The notes below the pieces were generated by a model. The model was not told the origin of the DNA. It made no database searches and saw only the letters and a program-made list of their open reading frames with translations. Positions 55,842 through 64,000 of a stretch of 64,000 nt of DNA are shown one piece after another. Location: NCBI RefSeq assembly GCF_963665355.1, contig NZ_OY762229.1, forward strand, positions 3,534,001 to 3,598,000. Direction: 5' to 3'. Position numbers and translations under genes: made by a program. The stretch comes from an uncultured Desulfobacter sp. GTDB lineage: Bacteria; Desulfobacterota; Desulfobacteria; Desulfobacterales; Desulfobacteraceae. Each line of letters starts with the position of its first letter. The first letter of the stretch is position 1.

Positions 55842-56816
55842 TTAAGGCACTTCCACGGAATCAAACAGGTCCGCCACCACCTGCTCTGTTGAAATCTCTT
55901 CAGCCTCGGCCTCAAAGGAGAGCAGTATTCTGTGACGCAGCACATCAGGGCCTGCAAGTTTTATGTCCTGGGGCGTCACATAGGCCCGGCCTGCAAGAAA
56001 TGCCGTCACCCTTGCGGCCCTGGCCAGGAAAATGGTTGCCCTGGGTGATGCCCCGAACTCTATGTAATGGCCTGTCTGCATTTTACACGATTCAGGGTTT
56101 CGTGTGGCAAAGATCAGGTTCACGATATACTCTTTGAGTTTTTCATCCACATACACCTGGTCCACCAGGCGTTTTAATCCGGCAAGATCCTCACATGACA
56201 CAACGGGAGCGATCTCTTCCACAGCCGCAAAGCTTGTCTTTTTAAGGATCTCAAGCTCCTGGGCTTTACTGGGGTATTCCACCAGAACCTTGAGCATGAA
56301 CCGGTCCACCTGGGCTTCAGGCAAGGGATAGGTACCCTCCTGCTCAATGGGGTTCTGGGTGGCCAGCACCAGAAAGGGAGAGGGCAGGGCATAGGTAGTG
56401 TCGCCTATTGTGACCTGTTTTTCCTCCATGGCCTCCAAAAGGGCGGACTGCACTTTGGATGGGGCACGGTTGATTTCATCGGCCAGAATAATATTGTTGA
56501 ACAGAGGTCCTTTCCGGGTGACAAAATCCGTGGTCTTGGGACGGTAGATCTCGGTGCCGGTCAGATCGGCAGGCAAAAGATCCGGGGTGAACTGAATGCG
56601 TTTGAAGTCTGCCTGGACAGCTGCTGCCAGCGCCTTGACCGCCGAGGTTTTTGCAAGGCCCGGCACCCCTTCAATGAGCACATGGCCCCCGGTGAGAAGG
56701 CCTGTGAGCAAGCCGTCAACCAGTTTTTCCTGGCCCACCAGGGCTTTGCCCACCTCGCTGCGGATACGGTTCACCAGAAGATGGGCGGTCTCTATCTGCT
56801 TTGTTATTTCTTCCAT
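55842..56816 (-). CDS. MoxR-family AAA+ ATPase
   Basis: 324 residues. Walker A is GVPGLAKTS (about 50-58) and Walker B is ILADEINRAPSKVQ (about 110-123). LEAMEEKQVTIGD follows, then sensor 1 ATQNPIEQEG and TYPLPEAQVDRFM with the arginine finger region. The small C-terminal lid contains GASPRATIFL. MoxR ATPases act as chaperone-like machines for VWA proteins. It is first in the operon, with a near-consensus promoter upstream. Full length, no oddities. Confidence 0.95.
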   Translation of the reverse strand: MEEITKQIETAHLLVNRIRSEVGKALVGQEKLVDGLLTGLLTGGHVLIEGVPGLAKTSAVKALAAAVQADFKRIQFTPDLLPADLTGTEIYRPKTTDFVTRKGPLFNNIILADEINRAPSKVQSALLEAMEEKQVTIGDTTYALPSPFLVLATQNPIEQEGTYPLPEAQVDRFMLKVLVEYPSKAQELEILKKTSFAAVEEIAPVVSCEDLAGLKRLVDQVYVDEKLKEYIVNLIFATRNPESCKMQTGHYIEFGASPRATIFLARAARVTAFLAGRAYVTPQDIKLAGPDVLRHRILLSFEAEAEEISTEQVVADLFDSVEVP

Positions 56817-56884
56817 GATTTGATCAATCCTTTATTCCACTTTGGTCCTGAAAAGGCACGGTCCTGAACAATATTTTTTCGTTT

Positions 56885-56912
56885 AATATAGCGCGCGAAA
56901 ATATGGTGTCAA
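56885..56912 (-). promoter_or_regulatory. Sigma-70-type promoter of the MoxR-Bat operon
   Basis: On the minus strand, a perfect TTGACA (56907-56912) is followed after 16 bases by TATATT (56885-56890). Transcription would start near 56878, about 60 bp before moxR. One of the best promoters in the window. Confidence 0.7.
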
Positions 56913-57112
56913 ATGACAAAAAGGTTAGGTTCAGGGGGCGGGGGACTTCCATGTGAAGGATATCTCTCATTCAAAGAAATATTTGACTTGTCATGATGCC
57001 AAAGATAAAACCTATTTGCTTTTGGTTTCAATAAGATAATAAAGTCTTTTTAGTTTCGTTTCATGTGATTGAAGTTGTCTAAATGCATGTTGACAAAAAA
57101 GGAGGAAAGAAA

Positions 57113-57886
57113 ATGAGGTCTGATTCTTTGAGGTATCGTTTTGTCCGTATCGGTATTATATCATTGATGCTCTTAACAACAGGCGGTTATGTGGGCGCCC
57201 AACAGGAGACATCTCCGGAACGTTACATGGAAATGCTGGATTCCCCAAATATTAAAACCCGAACAGATGCCGCAAAATACATTTCCCGTTTCGGAATGAA
57301 AGATCCTGTCCTTTTTGATGCGGTAAAAGCCAAATTACTTGCAACATACCCCCATCCCACAAGCAATTTCACCGAAAAAAATGAAATAGGCTGGTACTGC
57401 AAGGCCCTTGCCTCCTCAGGGGATATGGCGTATGCCGATGTCTTAAAGGAAGTGGTGGAAAAGACATCAAGTGACGTAGTCAGAAAACATTGCCACCAAA
57501 GCCTTGATCAGATTTCTGTCTACGCCCGGCGAAATAAAATAATCCAGGACGGCATTGGCAAAGATGATACGCTTTCCCTGGAAGAAGAGAAAATGATTGC
57601 ACTGATCCGTTCCCAGTCTCCTAAAATGATGCGGGATGCCGCAAAAACAATATTTCGCAACCCTTTCCCCGGACAGGCCGTGACAGATGCCATGAGTGAG
57701 GAACTGCTTAACGCATGTGCTCACACCACCAGGGACAGAATGATGGTTGATGCCATGGCCTGGATGTGTAAAGCCCTTGGTGCGTCAGGACACACCAAAT
57801 ACAAAGCAACTCTGACCCGGGTCATTGAAATGACAAATAATTTCAAGATAAAAGACAATGCCCAAAAAGGCTTGAGCTTATTGTAA
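57113..57886 (+). CDS. Secreted HEAT-like repeat protein, function unknown
   Basis: About 257 residues from the ATG at 57113, chosen for the GGAGG just upstream (57101-57105); an in-frame ATG at 57083 has none. A signal peptide (about 1-30, GIISLMLLTTGGYVGAQQ) leads to an all-helical mature part. It has two related halves: YISRFGMKDPVLFDAVKAKL with GWYCKALASSGDMAYADVLK, then IFRNPFPGQAVTDAMSEELL with AWMCKALGASGHTKYKATLT. The internal duplication suggests HEAT-type repeats in the periplasm. No known family is recognised. It is divergent from the MoxR operon and upstream of the SH3-peptidase-cyclase set. Confidence 0.8.
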   Translation: MRSDSLRYRFVRIGIISLMLLTTGGYVGAQQETSPERYMEMLDSPNIKTRTDAAKYISRFGMKDPVLFDAVKAKLLATYPHPTSNFTEKNEIGWYCKALASSGDMAYADVLKEVVEKTSSDVVRKHCHQSLDQISVYARRNKIIQDGIGKDDTLSLEEEKMIALIRSQSPKMMRDAAKTIFRNPFPGQAVTDAMSEELLNACAHTTRDRMMVDAMAWMCKALGASGHTKYKATLTRVIEMTNNFKIKDNAQKGLSLL

Positions 57887-58007
57887 GTTTGGTGAATAAT
57901 TTTTCATTAGCCTGTCCTCTTCACCCTTGAGATTCACTTTCTATTATGGCACACTTTGGGGCAAATCATGTTTAGGAGTCTGATAATTTTCAAATCAGAG
58001 GGTCGTT

Positions 58008-58427
58008 ATGAGTGAGTTCAGGTACATCCAGGTTAAATCCGCAGACATTCGTTCTGCACCATCCTTTTTGAGTCAACGTCGATTCAGGGTGGCCTATACC
58101 AACAAGGTCACCCTGCTGGAAACCCGTGGCAGCTGGGCAAATGTTTCTTATCACGGCAACGCAGGATGGGTTCACCAGTCTGCTATTTCAACTCGTGTCA
58201 TCACCCTTGATCCCAATGCGGCCACAGCCCGGGCCCAGGTGAGCGATGATGAAATATCCCTGGCCGGCAAAGGATTTAATAAAGAGGTGGAAAACACCTA
58301 CAGAGACACACACGGAGACGCGGGCTTTTCCGACGTGGACAAAGCTGAAGCAATAAGGCTGGACCCGGCCTCACTGGCAAAATTCATGAAGGCGGGAGGA
58401 CTTACCCCCCAAGGAGAAGAGATATGA
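58008..58427 (+). CDS. SH3-like domain protein
   Basis: 139 residues. A bacterial SH3 domain (about 5-65) has the typical VKSADIRSAPSFLSQ start, TLLETRGSWANVSYHGNAGWV and a short last strand. The remaining 75 residues are charged and unassigned. There is no signal peptide, which is unusual because such domains mostly act in the periplasm. It overlaps the next gene by ATGA and so is coupled to the peptidase. Confidence 0.8.
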   Translation: MSEFRYIQVKSADIRSAPSFLSQRRFRVAYTNKVTLLETRGSWANVSYHGNAGWVHQSAISTRVITLDPNAATARAQVSDDEISLAGKGFNKEVENTYRDTHGDAGFSDVDKAEAIRLDPASLAKFMKAGGLTPQGEEI

Positions 58428-59350
58428 AAGATCTCAACCGGCGTGAGATGCTTCGATTTCTTTCCCGGCTTGGTCTGTCCGCCGCAGGTATGACTGCATT
58501 TTCCTGTTTAGGTCAGGGGTGTATCAAGGATCTGGGGTCAATAAGCGTTCAAGATGCATTGGGAATGGTTAACTCCGGCCTTACAGTGATGCAGGCAGGA
58601 CTGAAGACTGTGGAAGACATTACACCGGAGCAGGCCTATTATATCGGCAGAAGCACCGGCGCGATCCTGGTGCAGCAATACAAACCTTACTGGAACAGGA
58701 GCGCCAATCTGTACCTGAACATGGTGGGACAGTCCCTGGCACAGTTTTCCCAGATGCCCATCCTCTATGACGGGTACCATTTCCTTCTCCTGGATTCTGA
58801 CGATATTAATGCCTTTGCCACACCCAGCGGCCTTATTTTCGTCACCCGTGGTCTTGTCCGCTGCTGCAGCGATGAGGATATGCTTGCCGCCGTGCTTGCC
58901 CATGAGATCGCCCATGTCCAGCTCAAACACGGGCTTGGGGCCATCAAGGCAAGCAGGATCAACTCCTTTTTAAATGTGGCCGCTACCGAAGGGGGGAAGT
59001 ATTTGGACGCCGATGCGGCCGAGAAATTAGACCAGGTGTTTGAGAGCAGCCTTGATGACATTGTTAACACCATGGTTCAGTCCGGTTATTCCAAATCCCA
59101 GGAATATGATGCGGACATGGGTGCTGTGGGCATCCTGGAAAAAACAGGGTATTATCCCGCTGCCCTGCCTGCAATGCTTCAAAATATGGAGAGCAAATTG
59201 GTTTCCGGCCGGCACGATTTTTTTGCCACCCATCCCTCTCCGGCAAACCGGATCGCCAAGCTGCAATCAGGGCAATACGGTGCCATGGAAATGAAGTATT
59301 CATCAAAGGTGCGTTTTGCACGCTTTGCCAGGCAGACCAGGGGCGTATGA
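58424..59350 (+). CDS. M48-family metallopeptidase with Tat/lipoprotein-like leader
   Basis: 308 residues. The N-terminus has a twin-arginine motif (NRREMLRF), a hydrophobic stretch and a Cys at the end of TAFSC, so Tat export and lipidation are both possible. The zinc site is LAHEIAHVQLKHG (HExxH) with the third ligand Glu in SQEYDADMGAVG. The C-terminal ATHPSPANRIAKLQ matches BepA/LoiP-type peptidases that work on outer-membrane protein assembly. It sits between an SH3 protein and a CHASE2 cyclase, with 4-bp overlaps at both ends. Envelope quality control linked to a second messenger is a reasonable inference. Confidence 0.9.
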   Translation: MKDLNRREMLRFLSRLGLSAAGMTAFSCLGQGCIKDLGSISVQDALGMVNSGLTVMQAGLKTVEDITPEQAYYIGRSTGAILVQQYKPYWNRSANLYLNMVGQSLAQFSQMPILYDGYHFLLLDSDDINAFATPSGLIFVTRGLVRCCSDEDMLAAVLAHEIAHVQLKHGLGAIKASRINSFLNVAATEGGKYLDADAAEKLDQVFESSLDDIVNTMVQSGYSKSQEYDADMGAVGILEKTGYYPAALPAMLQNMESKLVSGRHDFFATHPSPANRIAKLQSGQYGAMEMKYSSKVRFARFARQTRGV

Positions 59351-61503
59351 CCATCCCTGCCGGGAAAAAGTTTTTATTTGCGCTGTGGTTAAGCCTTGTT
59401 ATTTCACTGGTAACCGTCTTTTTCCAGGGGACAGGTATACTTGACAGATGGGAAAGCAAGGCCCGGGATATTGCCGCACTTTTTTTTGCAGCACCGTCGG
59501 GGAACACGGATAAAATAAAACTGGTCCTGCTGGACCAGAAAAGTCTCGACTGGGTGTATGAAAACCTTGGCATCACCTGGCCCTGGCCCCGGGAACTTCA
59601 TGGCGCGGTCCTGTCAGCCATTAACAGGCATGGTGCCGGTGCCATCGGGGTGGATGTCCTTTTTACGGAACCTTCCGCCTTTGGTGTCGATGATGATCTG
59701 AAACTTTGCCGGGCGATGCAGGAGAGCCGCAAGATCGTACTTGGCTCCATTACCACGGGTAGCGCCAGTGGATCATACCTCAAATGGCCGGTCTCAATAC
59801 CCGATCCGGGAGTTGTCCTGGAATATGGCACAGAGTCGGGTCAGGAGCAGTCATTTGATCTCTTCCCCTTTCCCGTATTCACCCATGCAGTTATGCCCAC
59901 CAGTGAAATCGCCAACAGTGCCCAGGTGCTGTGCAATGTCCGGCAGGAGCCCGATCCGGACGGTATAAATCGCGGTGCTGTTCCTCTGTGTATGTTTGAT
60001 GGAAAAATTTTGCCCATTCTCTCCCTGGGGATCTATCTGTTTTCCATGGAAGAGAACAAGCTGGTCACCAGCCGGAATACTCTGAAAATTGGGGCGCACG
60101 TCTTTCCCATGGATCGTGACGGGCGGCTGATCCCACGATTCAGGGGGAAAGCACGGGACGTGTATGACAAGATCAGTTGTGCCGCACTGATTCAGGATAC
60201 CCTGCTTCATGCCCAGGGGGAGCCCCCCCCTGACAACATCCCAAACCTGAACAACGCCTATGTGTTCTACGGTTTTTCAGCCCCCGGACTTGTTGATCTT
60301 CATCCGACGCCCATGGGGGGCAAAACTCCCGGCGTGGAGTTCCATGCCACCCTGCTGGATAACTTTCTGACTGAAGATTTCATGTATCCGGTCCCCTTTA
60401 AAGTACAGCTGCCGTTTCTGTTTATCATCCTGGTTTTTACAATTTTTTTGCTGCGCTGGCTGCCCTTTGGCCTGGTTTCATCCATCATTATTATATGTTC
60501 GTCACTGTTGCCGGCACTCCTGTTTTTTTGTCTTTACAGGGCAGGTTTTCTAATCCATGTGCTGCCAGCCCAGTTTACGCTTGTCAACGCAATCTTTTTG
60601 TCGGTTCTTGTCAATTTTTCTTCCGAGGGAAAACAGCGCCGGTTCATTAAACATTCATTTAACCACTACCTGAGCCCCTCTGTTATTGAAGAGTTGATCA
60701 ACCACCCTGAAAGCCTTCAGCTGGGCGGGCAGAAAAAAGAACTGACCATTTTTTTCTCAGATCTTCAGGGTTTTACCTCCATTTCCGAGGCCCTTGATCC
60801 GGAGATACTTTCACAACTTCTCAACGATTATCTCAGCCTGATGACAGACATCATCATGGATGAGGGCGGTACCGTGGATAAATATGAAGGGGATGCCATT
60901 ATTGCCTTCTGGAACGCGCCTCTGGGTTTTGCCGACCATGCCCTTCGGGGGACCAGAGCCGCAGTCAAATGCCAGGAGGTGCTGGCACAACACAGACCCA
61001 GTTTCAAAAAACGATCCGGGCATGATTTTCTCATGCGGATCGGGATGAATACCGGTATGGCCGTTGTTGGAAATTTTGGTTCCAGCCGTCGGTTTGACTA
61101 TACCATGCTCGGTGATGCTGTGAATCTTGCGGCGCGTCTTGAAGGCATCAATAAGATGTTCGGGACCTATACTCTGATTTCGGAATATACCTGGCAAAAG
61201 GTGTGCGATACTGTTCCGGCCAGGGCCATCGCCGATATCCTGGTTATCGGCAGGGAGGAACCCGTCAGGGTGTATGAACCGTTGAGCAGCAAGGTGTCTG
61301 ACCGGTCACAAGATGAACTGGCGTTGTTTGAGCAGGGGCGCGAGGCTTTTGCCGCCTGTGACGTTCAAAAAGCCCTCTCTTTTTTTCAACGGCTCCCCCA
61401 TGACCCACCGGCAAAAAAATATGTGGCCGCGTGTGAACAGATTGAGAAAACCGGCTCCTGTCCATATATCCGGGACGGCATATGGGTACAGACAAGCAAA
61501 TAG
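59347..61503 (+). CDS. CHASE2-domain class III adenylate/guanylate cyclase
   Basis: 718 residues. One N-terminal helix (about 8-27) leads to a periplasmic CHASE2 sensor (about 35-345). Three closely spaced helices follow (about 350-425), then the cyclase domain (about 455-640). It has the metal Asp residues in FFSDLQGFTS and YEGDAIIAFW, Lys in VDKYEGD, and the transition-state Asn/Arg in DAVNLAARLEG. The Lys/Asp pattern favours ATP as substrate. A C-terminal tail (about 655-718) looks helical. CHASE2-TM3-cyclase is a known layout. Coupled to the M48 peptidase gene by ATGA. Confidence 0.93.
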   Translation: MTIPAGKKFLFALWLSLVISLVTVFFQGTGILDRWESKARDIAALFFAAPSGNTDKIKLVLLDQKSLDWVYENLGITWPWPRELHGAVLSAINRHGAGAIGVDVLFTEPSAFGVDDDLKLCRAMQESRKIVLGSITTGSASGSYLKWPVSIPDPGVVLEYGTESGQEQSFDLFPFPVFTHAVMPTSEIANSAQVLCNVRQEPDPDGINRGAVPLCMFDGKILPILSLGIYLFSMEENKLVTSRNTLKIGAHVFPMDRDGRLIPRFRGKARDVYDKISCAALIQDTLLHAQGEPPPDNIPNLNNAYVFYGFSAPGLVDLHPTPMGGKTPGVEFHATLLDNFLTEDFMYPVPFKVQLPFLFIILVFTIFLLRWLPFGLVSSIIIICSSLLPALLFFCLYRAGFLIHVLPAQFTLVNAIFLSVLVNFSSEGKQRRFIKHSFNHYLSPSVIEELINHPESLQLGGQKKELTIFFSDLQGFTSISEALDPEILSQLLNDYLSLMTDIIMDEGGTVDKYEGDAIIAFWNAPLGFADHALRGTRAAVKCQEVLAQHRPSFKKRSGHDFLMRIGMNTGMAVVGNFGSSRRFDYTMLGDAVNLAARLEGINKMFGTYTLISEYTWQKVCDTVPARAIADILVIGREEPVRVYEPLSSKVSDRSQDELALFEQGREAFAACDVQKALSFFQRLPHDPPAKKYVAACEQIEKTGSCPYIRDGIWVQTSK

Positions 61504-61580
61504 TGTCTGAGCGGCTCGAAGAGGGGCATATGTCCACAAAATCCCACATCGGCTTCGTTAGGGTTCATTTGCATTTTCCT

Positions 61581-61601
61581 TATCAATGATAATCTTTTAA
61601 A
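61581..61601. promoter_or_regulatory. Candidate Fur-box-like site
   Basis: TTATCAATGATAATC contains the AATGATAATC core of the classic Fur consensus; about 12 of 19 positions match. It lies about 90 bp upstream of the predicted feoAB -35 box, a little far for direct repression. Candidate only. Confidence 0.35.
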
Positions 61602-61686
61602 TAGAATTTATGTGCGTCATTAAAAGTTTGTGTATTAGAACTTTTGATGTGGAGTTAATAAAGTCGCTATGTGCTGCTATTTGTCG

Positions 61687-61715
61687 TTGACTTTTTGTAC
61701 GACAGCATATTTAAT
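61687..61715 (+). promoter_or_regulatory. Sigma-70-type promoter of feoAB
   Basis: TTGACT (61687-61692), a 17-base spacer, and TTTAAT (61710-61715). Transcription would start near 61722, giving a leader of about 130 bases that contains inverted repeats next to the feoA ribosome site. Confidence 0.55.
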
Positions 61716-61851
61716 AGCTGCTTGTCAGAAAATTAGTTGTGGCTTTCTGATCTGGGTATGCATAAAATTTTTAGTTTTGTTTGGAATGCAATATATGTAA
61801 ACATGTCACATATTTTGTTTCAATGGTGACACATTGTTTAAAGAGGAATAT

Positions 61852-62088
61852 ATGAAAGATACAAATATGCGGAATATGCGGGCAAACCAGAAAGGTATTA
61901 TCTCCTCGATAAAGGCAGATGGACAGCTGGGAAGAAGAATCCGCGATATGGGGCTGGTCATCGGCACCGAGGTCAGAATCATCGGACGGGCACCACTGTA
62001 TGATCCTGTTGCTTTGCGCCTGAACGGATTCACCCTGACCCTGAGAAACAATGAAGCCGATTACATTTTTTGCGATGTCGAGGAGTAG
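61852..62088 (+). CDS. feoA: FeoA, ferrous iron transport accessory protein
   Basis: 78 residues from the ATG at 61852 with AGAGGA upstream; a TTG at 61834 is less likely. SH3-like FeoA fold: GIISSIKADGQLGRRIRDMG, GTEVRIIGRAPLYDPVALRL and a final LTLRNNEADYI. It works with FeoB in Fe(II) uptake on the cytoplasmic side. The stop is 4 bp before feoB. Confidence 0.93.
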   Translation: MKDTNMRNMRANQKGIISSIKADGQLGRRIRDMGLVIGTEVRIIGRAPLYDPVALRLNGFTLTLRNNEADYIFCDVEE

Positions 62089-62092
62089 TATT

Positions 62093-64000
62093 ATGTCAGG
62101 TGAGCAGATCAAGGTGGCCGTGGCAGGCCAGCCCAATTGCGGTAAAAGTACCATGTTTAATGCGATTACAGGTTCGTCTGTCCGGGTGGGTAATTATCCG
62201 GGGATCTCTGTGGACCGGGCCGAAGGCTACGCCAAGGCCCAGGATGGAACAAAACTGCATTTTGTGGACCTTCCGGGGACCTATTCCCTGACAGCATACA
62301 GCCAGGATGAACTGGTGGCCCGGGAAGTGATTCTTAAGGAAAAACCCGATGCTGTCATCAATCTGCTTGATGCGACATCTTTGGAGCGCAGTCTGTATCT
62401 AACGGTTCAAACCATGGAACTGGGCGCCAATGTCGTGATCGGCCTGAACATGATGGACGAGGTAAAAAAACGTCATATCTCCATAGACAGCCGGAAGCTG
62501 TCTGAAAATTTGAAGGTTCCGGTCATTGAATGCATTGCCCGGCAGAAAGTGGGGGTCCGCGAGCTCATCGAAGCTGCAAAATCCCAGGCCATGAAGCCTG
62601 CCCAGGAAATAAAAGCCCTTGAGATCTCCTATGGCCCTGATATCGATCCGGTCCTTGAACAGATGCAGCTCAAGATCGAATCCGCCAATTTTATGACAGG
62701 GCACTATCCGGCCCGCTGGCTGGCCATCAAATACGTTGAAGGGGACAGCGAGATTATTGCCCAGGGCCGGAGCACCGGGGAGCTGGGTGAGCATCTTGAA
62801 CAGATGGTGGAAGAACTGGCCGATACCCTTAAAAAGAACCGTGGAACCTACCCCGAGGCTGTCATTGCAGACTACCGGTATGGGTATATCAACGGCCTGA
62901 TGCGACAGGGTATTATCGTTCGTGAAGATGACGAACGGTTTAACCGGTCGGATAAGATAGACAGAATTGTTACCCACCGTGTGTTCGGGCCTGTTCTCAT
63001 GTTTGTCCTGTTATATGCCATGTTCTGGGTTACCTTTAATTTGGGGGCCATTCCCCAGGGGTGGGTGGAAGGCGGCTTTAACTGGCTGGGATCTCTGGTG
63101 GAAGCAGTCATGCCGGACAGCTTGCTGCGCTCCATGATTATAGACGGTGCCATCGCCGGTGTTGGGTCTGTCATGGGGTTTACCCCGCTGATCGGGATCA
63201 TGTTTCTGATGCTGGTGTTTTTGGAAGACTTGGGATATATGGGCCGGGTGGCGTATATGCTGGACCGGGTATTGTCTGCCTTTGGTTTGCACGGGGCTTC
63301 GGTCATGCCCTTTATTGTTTCCGGCGGCATTCCCGGCGGGTGTGCTGTGCCGGGTGTTATGGCTGCCAGAACCCTGCGCAGTCCCAGGGAGCGTCTGGCC
63401 ACAATTTTCACCGCCCCTTTCATGGTGTGCGGAGCGAAGACCACCGCCTTTATTCTGATCACGGCGGCATTTTTTCCGGGCCACGAAACCGGGGCCATGT
63501 TCTGCATTGTGCTGCTTGCCTGGATGTTTGCCCTGATTGTCGCCTGGGTGCTGCGACACACTGTGATCAGAGGCGAAGCCACGCCGTTTATCATGGAACT
63601 GCCGCCATACCGTCTGCCCACGCTGTATGGTATATTCAAGCACACTTGGGAGCGTGTCTGGGCGTATATGAAAAAAGCGGGTACCGTTATTCTGGCCGTC
63701 AGTATCATTATGTGGGTATTGATGACCTTTCCGAAATTGCCCGAGGACCAGACAAAAATATTTGAAGCCCAGCGGGCGGCAATAACGGCCCAATATGATG
63801 CCCAGGCCAATGCCGATCAACAAAAAGCCGATAATGAGAAAAAGGGCCAGGCGCTGCAAAACATTGATGATAATGAGGGCAAAGCCACCCTTGCCTACAC
63901 CTATGCCGGACGCATGGGTAAGGGACTTGAATTCTTTTCCCGGTATGCCGGGTTCCCCTGGCAGGCCAATGTGGCGCTTCTGGGCGGCTTTGCAGCCAAA
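62093..64000 (+). CDS. feoB: FeoB, ferrous iron transporter (3' end outside window)
   Basis: 636 codons are visible from the ATG at 62093 (GAGGAG upstream); the frame runs off the right edge. The N-terminal G domain has G1 GQPNCGKST, the G2 region VGNYPGISVDRAEGY, G3 VDLPGTYSL and G4 NMMD. A GDI-like helical segment follows, then membrane helices from about residue 295 with gate motifs GGIPGGCAVPG and FMVCGAKTTAF. A hydrophilic, Gln/Lys/Asp-rich insert (about 550-610) separates later helices. The second gate motif usually reads like CGARxPV; here R and P are changed. It imports Fe(II), needed for the many heme, diiron and Fe-S proteins of a sulfate reducer. Confidence 0.94.
   Translation, partial: MSGEQIKVAVAGQPNCGKSTMFNAITGSSVRVGNYPGISVDRAEGYAKAQDGTKLHFVDLPGTYSLTAYSQDELVAREVILKEKPDAVINLLDATSLERSLYLTVQTMELGANVVIGLNMMDEVKKRHISIDSRKLSENLKVPVIECIARQKVGVRELIEAAKSQAMKPAQEIKALEISYGPDIDPVLEQMQLKIESANFMTGHYPARWLAIKYVEGDSEIIAQGRSTGELGEHLEQMVEELADTLKKNRGTYPEAVIADYRYGYINGLMRQGIIVREDDERFNRSDKIDRIVTHRVFGPVLMFVLLYAMFWVTFNLGAIPQGWVEGGFNWLGSLVEAVMPDSLLRSMIIDGAIAGVGSVMGFTPLIGIMFLMLVFLEDLGYMGRVAYMLDRVLSAFGLHGASVMPFIVSGGIPGGCAVPGVMAARTLRSPRERLATIFTAPFMVCGAKTTAFILITAAFFPGHETGAMFCIVLLAWMFALIVAWVLRHTVIRGEATPFIMELPPYRLPTLYGIFKHTWERVWAYMKKAGTVILAVSIIMWVLMTFPKLPEDQTKIFEAQRAAITAQYDAQANADQQKADNEKKGQALQNIDDNEGKATLAYTYAGRMGKGLEFFSRYAGFPWQANVALLGGFAAK

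Larger units (their letters stand above)
61504..61851. other. Intergenic region upstream of feoAB
   Basis: 348 bp without a gene. It holds a Fur-like site (61581-61595), a 7-bp inverted repeat (AAAAGTT 61622-61628 / AACTTTT 61639-61645), a promoter (61687-61715), and two nested inverted repeats just before feoA: TGTCAC 61804-61809 with GTGACA 61826-61831, and CAATG 61821-61825 with CATTG 61832-61836. Confidence 0.6.

Noticed and set aside
62872-63859. Two long minus-strand frames opposite feoB
   Set aside because: Antisense of feoB membrane helices; no start signal or domain, and feoB is clearly coding.

Overview
The window looks like chromosomal DNA of an anaerobic, acetate-oxidising sulfate reducer of the Desulfobacterota, probably Desulfobacteraceae near Desulfobacter. 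This is an inference from gene content: a succinyl-CoA:acetate CoA-transferase of the kind used in the oxidative TCA cycle of Desulfobacter, a DcrH-like hemerythrin chemoreceptor, a heme-c chemoreceptor, FeoAB, and very many two-component proteins. No rRNA, tRNA, CRISPR array, intact insertion sequence or phage gene was seen.

Region 1 (1-41.8 kb) is a signalling island. It holds a truncated SBP-type sensor at the left edge, an orphan HldD-like epimerase, and then about 20 signalling genes. These include one simple and five hybrid histidine kinases (one about 1770 residues with its own periplasmic binding domain), four HPt domains, about 16 receiver domains, a GGDEF-EAL protein, two HD-GYP proteins (one frameshifted), two HDOD proteins, a receiver-FapA protein, three chemoreceptors and a bacteriohemerythrin. 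No receiver protein has a DNA-binding output. The outputs are c-di-GMP turnover (GGDEF/EAL/HD-GYP), HDOD, FapA, HPt relay or coiled coil. From 32.7 to 11.5 kb all genes run leftward with gaps under about 180 bp. Three decay scars lie inside this stretch: a CheB C-terminal remnant fused to an unrelated signal peptide, a one-base frameshift in an HD-GYP gene, and a membrane-protein gene cut off after 81 codons.

Region 2 (42.1-48.6 kb) is mostly core metabolism and housekeeping: CoA-transferase with a clear promoter, repeat-rich leader and terminator; a diguanylate cyclase; rlmN; a TPR protein coupled to a flavodoxin; and gpsA.

Region 3 (48.8-56.8 kb) is a leftward MoxR-Bat operon: MoxR AAA+ ATPase, DUF58, DUF4381, BatA, then two fusion proteins (BatB+BatC and BatD+BatE). 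A good sigma-70 promoter precedes it.

Region 4 (57.1-64.0 kb) runs rightward: a secreted HEAT-like protein; a translationally coupled trio (SH3-like protein, Tat/lipoprotein-type M48 peptidase, CHASE2 class III nucleotide cyclase); and feoA-feoB, with a Fur-like site and promoter upstream. feoB runs off the right edge.

Dispersed elements: three copies of a ~65-bp intergenic repeat with a conserved GGGCTG/CAGCCC hairpin (about 1.45, 8.2 and 47.5 kb), and a 60-bp near-palindrome at the 3' end of the FapA gene.

All coordinates and motifs come from reading the sequence. No database search was run, so family names are from motif recognition.
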